Of a stretch of 6,148 nucleotides of DNA, positions 1-6,148 are shown piece by piece; position 1 is the stretch's first letter; each line of letters begins with the position of its first letter. The stretch spans positions 1-6,148 of the forward strand of contig JAQTVG010000068.1 of the NCBI GenBank assembly GCA_028706895.1, given 5' to 3'. Origin of the DNA: Candidatus Omnitrophota bacterium (GTDB lineage Bacteria; Omnitrophota; Gorgyraeia; Gygaellales; Profunditerraquicolaceae). Both the position numbers and the translations under genes were made by a program. The notes beneath the pieces are model-generated. The model ran no database searches. It saw only the letters and a list, made by a program, of their open reading frames with translations, and was not told where the DNA came from.

Positions 1-84
1 CCCCAATTAAGTAATGCCAAAGAAGAAGTGGTGCGTTATATAGAGAAGTTCTTGAAAAAATACATGGTCGGTTGGGATGAGTAG
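1..84 (+). CDS. C-terminal end of an unidentified protein (5' truncated)
   Basis: Frame 1 is open from the window edge to a TAG at 82-84 and gives the last 27 residues of a protein, reading PQLSNAKEEVVRYIEKF and ending in KKYMVGWDE. The stretch looks like a charged amphipathic helix followed by a short tail. Its stop lies 8 bp inside the start of uvrC, a typical operon overlap, and its frame is followed by well-supported genes on the same strand, so it is probably a real gene end. Too little remains to identify a family; I do not recognise the tail, and it does not resemble the UVR-motif C-terminus of UvrB. Confidence 0.6.
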   Translation, partial: PQLSNAKEEVVRYIEKFLKKYMVGWDE

Positions 85-1303
85 CCTTAAAGAAAAAGTC
101 ATTAACTTGCCCGATACTCCCGGGGTTTATATTTTTAAGGATGCTGGCGGAGAGATTATTTATGTCGGCAAAGCCAAGAGCCTGAAGAAGCGGGTGTATT
201 CGTATTTTAGCAAGTACCTTACTTCCAAGGCCCAGGCAATGGTCTCTAAGGTAGCTGATATCGAATATAAACTATGCCAGACCGAGAGCTTGGCTTTGTT
301 GCTTGAAGCTAGCCTTATCCATAAGTTTAAACCCAGGTATAATGTTTCTCTGCGCGACGATAAAAGTTATCCTTTAGTGAAAATAACTAATGAAGATTTC
401 CCCACGGTTTGCATCACGCGTAAGCGAGCCGCAGACGGCTCGCAGTATTTCGGCCCTTACACAAGCGCCGGGCTTCTTAGGGAAGCGTTAAGGATTATCC
501 GTAAATATTTTCCTTATCGCTCCTGTGAGCGTATGCCGCAGGAGGCGCGGATGTACCGCAATATAGGCTTAGCGCCTTCGCTTAAAGAGGAAAACAAAAG
601 AGAATACATAAAGACTGTTAAGAATATCTGTTTAATTTTAGAAGGCAAGTCCGAAACCCTGATTAAAAAATTATCTTCTGAAATGATAACCAAATCCAAA
701 GAGCAGAAATTTGAAGAAGCGGCGAAAATCAGGGACCAGATAGAGGCCTTGAGCGTGATGTCGGAGAGCGCCGGGCACTATAGCCGCAAAGAAGAATTAG
801 AAGACTTAAAGAATTTGCTGGGAATGGAAGAGTTACCTGAGAGGATTGAGGCATTTGATATATCCAATATTTACGGCAAAGAAGCCACCGGCTCTATGGT
901 GAGTTTTTATAAAGGAATGCCTGATAAGGATAATTACCGCAAATTCCGTATCAAAACCGTAGAAAGAATAGACGACTATAAAATGATGGCAGAGGTAGTT
1001 AACAGGCGTTATGCCGGTTCGCTTGCCGAAGAATTACCATTGCCGGATTTAATTCTTATTGATGGAGGAAAATCTCACCTTTTGGTAGCTGATAAAGAAC
1101 TGGAGAAAATCGGCCTGAAGATACCACTGGTTAGTATTGCCAAGGATAGGGAGAATATATATACCAGAGATAATAAACAGCCGATAAATCTTCATAGAGA
1201 TACACCCGCCCTTAATTTAATCCGCAGGGCCCGCGATGAGGCGCACAGGTTTGCGGTTTCATACCATCATCTTTTAAGAAGGAAAAGAACAATTGGCAAA
1301 TAA
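77..1303 (+). CDS. uvrC: UvrC, excinuclease ABC subunit C, short form lacking the C-terminal HhH domain
   Basis: Nuclease that makes the 3' and 5' incisions around a lesion in UvrABC nucleotide excision repair, in the cytoplasm. The 408 residues show: an N-terminal GIY-YIG domain (GVY at 16-18, YVG at 29-31, Arg39 in KKR, Glu77 in LLLEASLI), a UVR motif that would contact UvrB (about 195-228, core EEAAKIRDQIE), and an RNase H-like 5' nuclease domain (Asp261 in FDISN, Asp329 in LIDGG, His390 in RDEAHRFA). Typical UvrC has about 550-610 residues and ends in tandem helix-hairpin-helix DNA-binding motifs; this one stops just after YHHLLRRKR, where that linker should begin. Of the usual cysteines near residues 150-170, only Cys150 is clear. 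The start fits the family N-terminus (LKEKVxNLPDTPGVY). No strong Shine-Dalgarno is seen, but overlap with the upstream stop suggests translational coupling. It overlaps the next gene by 11 bp. Confidence 0.95.
   Translation: MSSLKEKVINLPDTPGVYIFKDAGGEIIYVGKAKSLKKRVYSYFSKYLTSKAQAMVSKVADIEYKLCQTESLALLLEASLIHKFKPRYNVSLRDDKSYPLVKITNEDFPTVCITRKRAADGSQYFGPYTSAGLLREALRIIRKYFPYRSCERMPQEARMYRNIGLAPSLKEENKREYIKTVKNICLILEGKSETLIKKLSSEMITKSKEQKFEEAAKIRDQIEALSVMSESAGHYSRKEELEDLKNLLGMEELPERIEAFDISNIYGKEATGSMVSFYKGMPDKDNYRKFRIKTVERIDDYKMMAEVVNRRYAGSLAEELPLPDLILIDGGKSHLLVADKELEKIGLKIPLVSIAKDRENIYTRDNKQPINLHRDTPALNLIRRARDEAHRFAVSYHHLLRRKRTIGK
1279..1283 (+). promoter_or_regulatory. Ribosome binding site deciding the TTG start of the alkyltransferase
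   Basis: AAGGA lies inside the last uvrC codons, 9 nt before TTG 1293. No in-frame ATG occurs before codon 104 of the downstream gene, so this site supports TTG as the initiator. Its position within uvrC suggests translation of the second gene follows that of uvrC. Confidence 0.6.
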
Positions 1304-1610
1304 GAAATCCGGTACTTTTAAAATTGGTGGTTTTAAGAAACTGACGCCTTTTGCCAAAAAGGTCTATAAGGTAGTATTAACTATACCTCTGGGAGAGGTA
1401 CGAAGTTACAAGTGGGTTGCTATAAAAATAGGCAAACCCCGCGCAACACGCGCAGTGGGGCAGGTTCTAAAACGCAACCCCTGGCCCCTTGTTATTCCAT
1501 GCCATCGCGTAATTTCTAAAAGCGGAGAGCTGGGAGGCTATTCCTGCGGCAAAAAGAAGAAGTTTTTCCTTATAGATTTAGAGAAGAAAATCGCAAAAAA
1601 TATGGTATAA
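1293..1610 (+). CDS. ogt: Methylated-DNA--[protein]-cysteine S-methyltransferase, single-domain (MGMT/Ogt family)
   Basis: Suicide repair protein that moves the alkyl group from O6-alkylguanine in DNA to its own cysteine. The 105 residues make up only the DNA-binding and catalytic domain; the N-terminal ribonuclease H-like domain of Ada-C, Ogt and MGMT is absent. Family signature is complete: PLGEVRSY (32-39), ATRAVGQVL with the probable arginine finger Arg53, NPWPLVIPCHRVI with acceptor Cys70 (IPCHR 68-72), and GELGGYSCG (78-86). Presence of Cys70 separates it from alkyltransferase-like (ATL) proteins, where that residue is replaced, commonly by Trp or Ala, and which flag lesions for excision repair. 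It begins with TTG and overlaps the end of uvrC by 11 bp in the +1 frame, so the two are likely co-translated. The Lys-rich C-terminus (KKKK at 87-90) and basic character suit DNA binding. Activity without the N-terminal domain is plausible but not shown by sequence. Confidence 0.9.
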   Translation: MANKKSGTFKIGGFKKLTPFAKKVYKVVLTIPLGEVRSYKWVAIKIGKPRATRAVGQVLKRNPWPLVIPCHRVISKSGELGGYSCGKKKKFFLIDLEKKIAKNMV

Positions 1611-1611
1611 T
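1603..1611 (+). promoter_or_regulatory. Candidate extended -10 promoter for the pilT-like/prfB/secA genes
   Basis: TGGTATAAT matches the consensus extended -10 (TGnTATAAT) exactly. It overlaps the alkyltransferase stop codon (TAA 1608-1610). No convincing -35 hexamer lies 16-18 bp upstream (the bases there are GA-rich, around 1582-1589), which extended -10 promoters can tolerate. Transcription would start near 1618, giving a leader of about 20 nt that contains the strong ribosome binding site at 1626. Sigma-70-type recognition is assumed; a chance match in an AT-rich gene junction remains possible. Confidence 0.5.
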
Positions 1612-1625
1612 ACCGGTAATATGTT

Positions 1626-1632
1626 AGGAGGT
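1626..1632 (+). promoter_or_regulatory. Strong Shine-Dalgarno of the PilT-like gene
   Basis: AGGAGGT, fully complementary to the 16S rRNA 3' end, sits 5 nt before ATG 1638 and fixes the start. It is the best ribosome binding site in the window. Confidence 0.85.
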
Positions 1633-1637
1633 GCGGT

Positions 1638-2711
1638 ATGGATATAAAAAGTTATTTAAAATTAATGATTGAGAAGAATGCCTCTGATATGTTTTACCGC
1701 GCAGGGGGCAATGTGCGCATGCGTATTGACGGTAAAGTTGTCACCGTTGACGATAGAATTGTGAACCTGGATGAAGTTAATGATTCGGTCAAGAATTTGA
1801 CTTCCAACGAACTAAGGGATTTTTTCCAGAGAAACCTGGATGTGGATTTCGGGATATATATACCGGAACTCCAGCACCGTTTTCGTATAAGTATTTTTAT
1901 GCAGCGTAACTGGCCGACCCTGGTTGTCAGGAATATCCGTTCCCAGGTCCAGACTTTTGAAGAACTCAATTTGCCGGCAGATGTATTAAAAAACCTGGCA
2001 ACTGAAACAAGAGGGCTGGTCCTGTTGACAGGGAGTGCCGGCAGCGGTAAATCTACGACTATCGCCAGCATGGTTGAATATATCAATAATAATAGCTATA
2101 AGCATGTTTTGACTGTTGAAGAGCCGATTGAATTTACTTTTCAGGATAAAAAATCTATCATTAATCAAAGAGAATTGGGCCGCGATGTCTCTTCCTATGA
2201 AGTGGCCTTGCGCGCTTTTACCTTACAAAGCCCTGATGTAATATTTATAGGCAATATCCGGGACCACGCGACAATGTCCGCGGCTTTGACTGCGGCAGAA
2301 ACAGGCGTGCTGGTTTTCAGCACTTTGCATACAGTTAATGCGGCGCAGACCGTAGAGAGAGTCATTAATTTTTTCCCTCCGCATCAGCATGACGAAGTAA
2401 GGACGCAGCTATCGTCTTTGTTAAAAGGCGTAATTTCCCTAAGGTTATTGCCCATGAAGGAGGGTGTAGGCCGCATACCGGCTTATGAAGTTATGCGCCT
2501 TACTCCTACGATAAGCCGGCTTATCAGGGAAGGCAAAATTTGGGAGATTAACCCGTTTATAGAAGACGGCACTATATTCGGCATGCAATCGTTTAACCAG
2601 TCACTGGTAAAATTAGTCAGGGAAGGCAAGATAAGCGAAGAGGCGGCGGCAAATTACGCCGATAACAGAGACGAATTTATTTTGGCCTTAAGAGGTATCA
2701 AGAAAATATAA
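1638..2711 (+). CDS. pilT: PilT-family type IV pilus retraction ATPase-like protein with an altered Walker B motif
   Basis: Member of the PilT/VirB11-type secretion ATPases, hexameric cytoplasmic motors at the base of type IV pili; PilT drives pilus retraction. Length (357 aa) is normal for PilT. An N-terminal PAS-like domain (about 1-100; RIDGK at 29-33, RFRISIFMQR at 81-90) precedes the RecA-like domain: Walker A GSAGSGKST (132-140, Lys138), Asp box TVEEPIEF (159-166), Walker B region PDVIFIGNIRD (199-209), His box STLHT (228-232, His231). Near the C-terminus, LIREGK (295-300) sits where PilT has its AIRxGE-type motif, followed by FGMQSFNQSL. Two positions look degenerate: the Walker B glutamate (GEMRD in PilT; Glu204 in Pseudomonas) is Asn206 (codon AAT at 2253), and the Arg of the usual LRxDPDV is Leu197 or a near neighbour in FTLQSPDV. 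It may therefore be a weakly active or inactive paralogue working with another PilT. No pilus genes are adjacent; its neighbours are repair and housekeeping genes. Confidence 0.88.
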   Translation: MDIKSYLKLMIEKNASDMFYRAGGNVRMRIDGKVVTVDDRIVNLDEVNDSVKNLTSNELRDFFQRNLDVDFGIYIPELQHRFRISIFMQRNWPTLVVRNIRSQVQTFEELNLPADVLKNLATETRGLVLLTGSAGSGKSTTIASMVEYINNNSYKHVLTVEEPIEFTFQDKKSIINQRELGRDVSSYEVALRAFTLQSPDVIFIGNIRDHATMSAALTAAETGVLVFSTLHTVNAAQTVERVINFFPPHQHDEVRTQLSSLLKGVISLRLLPMKEGVGRIPAYEVMRLTPTISRLIREGKIWEINPFIEDGTIFGMQSFNQSLVKLVREGKISEEAAANYADNRDEFILALRGIKKI

Positions 2712-2727
2712 TTAATATCTTAAATTT

Positions 2728-2732
2728 GGAGG
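2728..2732 (+). promoter_or_regulatory. Shine-Dalgarno deciding the true prfB start
   Basis: GGAGG lies 6 nt before ATG 2739. This supports initiation in the short zero frame that ends at the in-frame TGA 2808, rather than at the later ATG 2854, which lacks a comparable site. Confidence 0.8.
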
Positions 2733-2738
2733 CACGCG

Positions 2739-3846
2739 ATGTTAGAAGACATAAAAATAAAACTGGAGTCAATTAATAACCGTCTTAGGCAGTTAAGAGG
2801 TTATCTTTGACGTAGATAATAAAAAGAAACAGATAGAGGATTTTTCTTCTCAGATGGGTAACCCCGGTTTCTGGGATGATGAACATAATGCCACAAAAGT
2901 TGTAAAGGAGCTAAAATTTATCAAGTCAGTAGTAGAGCCGTGGGAGACAGCCTCCAATAAATATCAAGAGTTAAAAGAGCTCGCCGATATTTTAAAAGAC
3001 CAAGACAAAGATTTAATTACAGATCTTATTAAAAGCGTGGATTCCCTTACGCTGACAGTAGAGAGCCTTGAGTTTAAGACTCTCTTAGGCGGGGAATTTG
3101 ATAAAAATAATGCCATTTTAAGCATTAATTCCGGGGCAGGAGGGACAGAGTCCTGCGACTGGGCTTCCATGCTTTTCCGTATGTATAGCCGTTTTGCAGA
3201 GAGCCACGGCTACAGCATAAAAACCATAGATGTGCTTTTCGGCGAAGAAGCGGGGATAAAGAATGTTACTGCCCTTATTGAAGGAGATTATGCTTACGGG
3301 TATTTAAAGGCTGAGCGCGGCGTGCACAGGCTTGTGCGTATCTCGCCTTTTGACGCGAACAAGCGCAGGCATACCTCTTTTGCTTCAGTAGATGTAATTC
3401 CTGAAATAGAGGAAGACATAGATTTTAAGGTAGAAGATAAAGATTTGCGCGTTGATGTGTTCCGTTCATCCGGAGCCGGGGGCCAAAGCGTTAATACCAC
3501 GGATTCGGCGGTAAGGATTACGCATATCCCTACCGGCATTGTGGCCCAGTGCCAGAATGAGCGCTCCCAATACCAGAATAAGCAGGTTGCCTTAAAGATA
3601 CTGAAGGCGCGCCTTTATGAGGCAGAACTGGAAAAAAAAGAACAACAACTGTTAAAACAATACGGGGCAGAAAAGAAAAAAATTGAATGGGGCAGTCAGA
3701 TACGCTCTTATGTTATGCATCCCTATACCATGGTAAAAGACCACCGCACAGACCAGGAAACAGGAGATGTGTCTAAGGTAATGGACGGCGCTCTTGACGA
3801 ATTTATTGAGGCATATTTAAAACAACAGGCAGAAAGCAAACATTAA
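2739..3846 (+). CDS. prfB: Peptide chain release factor 2 (RF2), expressed by programmed +1 frameshift
   Basis: Class I release factor that reads UGA and UAA in the ribosomal A site and triggers peptide release. Translation starts at ATG 2739 ([15 protein letters not shown]), runs 23 codons to CTT, then meets TGA at 2808-2810. Skipping one base (T2808) continues as GAC GTA GAT ([11 protein letters not shown]) to TAA 3844-3846, giving 368 residues, close to the 365 of E. coli RF2. Diagnostic motifs, in full-length numbering, are the RF2 tripeptide SPF at 202-204 and the catalytic GGQ at 247-249 within [10 protein letters not shown]. Other family blocks are [38 protein letters not shown] and the C-terminal GSQIRSYV and VKDHRT. 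Frameshifting makes expression self-limiting: scarce RF2 stalls at UGA and favours the shift. ATG 2854 would give a truncated 330-residue product and is not the start. Promoter is probably shared with the upstream PilT-like gene; secA begins 2 bases beyond the stop's last base. Confidence 0.96.
2797..2811 (+). other. prfB programmed +1 ribosomal frameshift site
   Basis: The site reads GAGGT TAT CTT TGA C. GAGGT (2797-2801) pairs with the 16S anti-Shine-Dalgarno; exactly three bases (TAT) separate it from the slippery CTT (2805-2807), followed by the stop TGA (2808-2810) and a C, a weak termination context. The layout matches the E. coli site (AGGGGG UAU CUU UGA C) except that the internal Shine-Dalgarno is AGAGGT rather than AGGGGG. 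The Leu tRNA on CUU slips to UUU, after which GAC is read as Asp24. Confidence 0.95.
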
Positions 3847-3847
3847 A

Positions 3848-6148
3848 ATGTTAAGGTTAATTAAAAAAATATTTTTAAACACTAAACAAAAACAGATTAG
3901 CCGCAGGTTTCCCGGGGTAAATATTGTTTTGCACCCTGATTTATCAAATCCTTCTATTAACAAGATGGTAAGGCTTGCTAAAATTGTTAATGCGGTAAAT
4001 GCCTTAGAGCCGCGGGTCAGTGTCCTTTCCGACGCGCAATTAATGCATAAGACCCAGGAGCTTAAAGAATATATTTCCAGGAAATCTAAAGAATATGATG
4101 CCGGCATAAAAGAGCTGGAAGACGCGCTATTGGCTGCGGCTATACCTGAAGAAAAAGAAAGGATAAAGGATAAACTTAAAGAAACCAGGAATAAAATCTT
4201 TGAAGAGGCGTTGCCGGAAGCATTTGCCGTAGTGCGGGAGGCAGCTAAAAGAACTGTTAATATGCGGCATTTTGACGTGCAGATAGCAGGCGGCATAGTC
4301 TTACATGAAGGGAAAATTTCGGAAATGGCTACAGGTGAAGGCAAGACCCTGGTAGCAACTCTTCCTGCGTATCTTAACGCGTTATTGGGACAGGGGGTAC
4401 ATATTGTAACAGTTAATGATTACCTTGCCAGGCGCGACCGCGAATGGATGGGGCCTATTTATGAATTCCTGGGATTGACTGTCGGAGTTATACAGCATGA
4501 TATGTCCGACGAAGAAAGAAAAATTGCTTACGGATGCGATATAACTTACGGAACAAATAATGAATTCGGCTTTGATTATCTGCGCGATAATATGAAATAC
4601 AATATCGGGGAGTTGGTACAGAGGCCTTTTTATTACGCGATTGTAGACGAGGTTGATTCCATATTAATAGACGAAGCGCGCACGCCTTTGATTATTTCGG
4701 GCCCGGCGGAGGAATCTACCGAGAAATACTACATAATTGATAAGATTGTGCCCCGCCTCAAAGGAAGGATAATTTTAGAGAAAGACGAAATAGACGCGAA
4801 GTATAAAGGCGTTGACCTTTCTAAGGGCTATGATTATATAGTTGACGAAAAAGCGCATACCGCGCACCTGACTGAAGAAGGCGAGACTAAAGTATGCGGT
4901 ATCCTGAATATTGATAATCTGCATGAGATGGAGACAATGGAATGGCGACATCATATTATCCAGGCGCTTCGCGCGCACAATCTTTACAAGAGAGACGTAG
5001 ATTATGTAGTGAAAGACGGGCAGGTTATTATAGTGGATGAATTCACGGGAAGGATGATGCCGGGAAGGCGCTGGTCAGACGGCCTGCATCAGGCGGTAGA
5101 GGCAAAAGAAGGGATGAAAATAGAGCGCGAAAACCAGACCCTGGCTACCATAACTTTCCAGAATTATTTCCGCATGTATGAGAAATTGGCAGGCATGACA
5201 GGGACAGCATTGACAGAAGCCAATGAATTTAAAAGCATATACCAGCTGGATGTAGTGACTATGCCTACTAACAGGCCGCTTATACGGACAAATTATCCCG
5301 ATTGTGTTTATAAAACCGAAAAAGAGAAATTTGACGCGGTTGTTAATGAGATTGCCGAGCTTCATAAAATAGGCAAGCCCGTTCTTGTCGGCACCATATC
5401 CATAGATAAATCCGAGCATCTTTCAGAGTTGCTTAAAAGGCGAGGCGTGCCTCATCAGGTGCTTAATGCCAAATACCATGAAATGGAAGCTCAGATTGTC
5501 GCCCAGGCTGGTAGATATAAAGGGGTCACTATTGCCACCAATATGGCCGGCCGCGGGACAGATATTTTGCTCGGCGGTAACCCTGATTTTATGGCCAAAA
5601 ACCTAGCCAAACAAAAATTAAAACCGGAAGACCTTAATTACATTGATGAGTATAAAAAGATTTTAGACCAATACAGGAAAGAGACTGATGCCGAACATAG
5701 GAAGGTTGTGGAGGTAGGGGGCCTGCATGTTTTAGGCACAGAGCGCCACGAGGCGCGCCGGATTGACAATCAGCTGCGCGGGCGTTGCGGCCGCCAGGGA
5801 GACCCGGGCTCATCCAGGTTCTATGTGTCGTTAGGCGATGACCTGATGCGTTTATTCGGTTCGGATAGGCTCGTAGGGATGATGAATACCCTTGGGCTTG
5901 AAGAAGGGCAGGTAATTGAACATCCCTGGGTAAGTAAGTCCATTGAGATTGCTCAAAGGCGTGTTGAGCAGCACAATTTTGAAGTCAGGAAACAACTCCT
6001 GGATTATGATAATGTAATGAACAAACAGAGAGAGGTGATTTATAGCCAACGGCATTCTATATTAGAAGGTGTAGTCCTTAAAGAAGAGATACTGGATATT
6101 ATCAATAAGATTGTGGATGATATCCTGGCAATATACGTTCACGATGGC
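3848..6148 (+). CDS. secA: SecA, preprotein translocase motor ATPase (3' end beyond window)
   Basis: Peripheral membrane ATPase that pushes unfolded secretory proteins through SecYEG. The frame is open for 767 codons to the window edge without a stop; E. coli SecA has 901 residues, so the later helical scaffold/wing and any C-terminal zinc-binding tail are not seen. Motifs in order: [10 protein letters not shown] (123-132), MRHFDVQ (139-145), Walker A ATGEGKT (161-167, Lys166), [23 protein letters not shown], Walker [13 protein letters not shown] (267-278), the preprotein cross-linking region (roughly 285-430), NMAGRGTDI (565-573) and [10 protein letters not shown] (643-652, with Arg646 and Arg649). 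The Walker A lysine lies 58 residues later than Lys108 of E. coli, reflecting an enlarged N-terminus: about 20 extra residues before position 40 and a charged, probably helical insert near 80-117. The start matches the family N-terminus (MLRLIKKIF). No good Shine-Dalgarno is visible; one base separates it from the prfB stop, suggesting translational coupling. Confidence 0.97.
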   Translation, partial: MLRLIKKIFLNTKQKQISRRFPGVNIVLHPDLSNPSINKMVRLAKIVNAVNALEPRVSVLSDAQLMHKTQELKEYISRKSKEYDAGIKELEDALLAAAIPEEKERIKDKLKETRNKIFEEALPEAFAVVREAAKRTVNMRHFDVQIAGGIVLHEGKISEMATGEGKTLVATLPAYLNALLGQGVHIVTVNDYLARRDREWMGPIYEFLGLTVGVIQHDMSDEERKIAYGCDITYGTNNEFGFDYLRDNMKYNIGELVQRPFYYAIVDEVDSILIDEARTPLIISGPAEESTEKYYIIDKIVPRLKGRIILEKDEIDAKYKGVDLSKGYDYIVDEKAHTAHLTEEGETKVCGILNIDNLHEMETMEWRHHIIQALRAHNLYKRDVDYVVKDGQVIIVDEFTGRMMPGRRWSDGLHQAVEAKEGMKIERENQTLATITFQNYFRMYEKLAGMTGTALTEANEFKSIYQLDVVTMPTNRPLIRTNYPDCVYKTEKEKFDAVVNEIAELHKIGKPVLVGTISIDKSEHLSELLKRRGVPHQVLNAKYHEMEAQIVAQAGRYKGVTIATNMAGRGTDILLGGNPDFMAKNLAKQKLKPEDLNYIDEYKKILDQYRKETDAEHRKVVEVGGLHVLGTERHEARRIDNQLRGRCGRQGDPGSSRFYVSLGDDLMRLFGSDRLVGMMNTLGLEEGQVIEHPWVSKSIEIAQRRVEQHNFEVRKQLLDYDNVMNKQREVIYSQRHSILEGVVLKEEILDIINKIVDDILAIYVHDG

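Noticed and set aside
514..699. Minus-strand open frames within uvrC, the PilT-like gene, prfB and secA
   Set aside because: All lie opposite genes with clear family motifs and show no domain or independent support.
1285..1303. Programmed frameshift fusing UvrC to the alkyltransferase
   Set aside because: The second gene is in the +1 frame, but no convincing slippery site is present, and a ribosome binding site with TTG start explains its expression.
1437..1460. GC-rich inverted repeat (CCCCGCGC ... GCGC AGT GGGG) as a terminator or regulatory hairpin
   Set aside because: It sits in codons for the conserved KPRATRAVG segment of the alkyltransferase, the stem is broken by three bases, and no T-run follows.
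1293..1610. Alkyltransferase-like (ATL) protein without catalytic cysteine
   Set aside because: The motif is IPCHR with Cys70 present, so it is assigned as a true alkyltransferase domain.
2712..2738. A terminator between the PilT-like gene and prfB
   Set aside because: The 27-bp gap is AT-rich but has no stem-loop with a T-run; it mainly carries the prfB ribosome binding site.
2854..3846. RF2 starting at ATG 2854 (330 residues)
   Set aside because: The upstream 38 residues, a good ribosome binding site at 2728 and the frameshift cassette show that the true start is ATG 2739.
3817..4344. A 175-codon open frame on the minus strand
   Set aside because: It is antisense to the prfB end and the well-conserved secA N-terminus; its Ser/Leu-rich composition is typical of a shadow frame and it has no recognisable motif.

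Overview
The window is a tightly packed, single-strand stretch of bacterial chromosome. All six coding regions lie on the + strand: the tail of an unidentified gene (1-84), a short uvrC (77-1303), a single-domain O6-alkylguanine-DNA alkyltransferase (1293-1610), a PilT-like ATPase (1638-2711), prfB with its programmed +1 frameshift (2739-3846) and the first 767 codons of secA (3848 to the window edge). There are no RNA genes, mobile elements, CRISPR arrays or long non-coding gaps; the largest intergenic spaces are 27 bp.

The organism is a bacterium of moderate GC (about 45% by eye) with frequent AGG (Arg) and ATA (Ile) codons and strong AGGAGG-type ribosome binding sites. The SecA N-terminal expansion, a UvrC without helix-hairpin-helix domain, a stand-alone PilT and this gene mixture would suit an uncultivated lineage related to the PVC group, such as Omnitrophota. 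That placement is an inference from general resemblance, not a demonstrated assignment.

Region 1 (1-1610) is a DNA-repair block. Three genes overlap end to start (8 bp, then 11 bp), which implies one transcript and translational coupling. UvrC is the dual-incision nuclease of nucleotide excision repair; the alkyltransferase directly reverses O6-alkylguanine. UvrC keeps both nuclease centres but lacks the C-terminal (HhH)2 domain and most of the usual cysteine cluster.

Region 2 (1603-6148) appears to start from its own extended -10 promoter, which sits on the alkyltransferase stop codon. It carries a PilT-family ATPase whose Walker B glutamate is asparagine, then prfB (release factor 2), whose full-length frame can be read only through the UGA-dependent +1 shift at codon 24, and then secA one base after the prfB stop. 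prfB and secA are core genes of translation termination and protein export. The PilT-like gene would normally act in type IV pilus retraction, but no other pilus gene is present.

No wholly new system is visible. The points most worth following up are the degenerate ATPase site of the PilT-like protein, the minimal UvrC overlapping an alkyltransferase gene, and the lost UvrC cysteines. The prfB frameshift is a known mechanism but decides the correct annotation.
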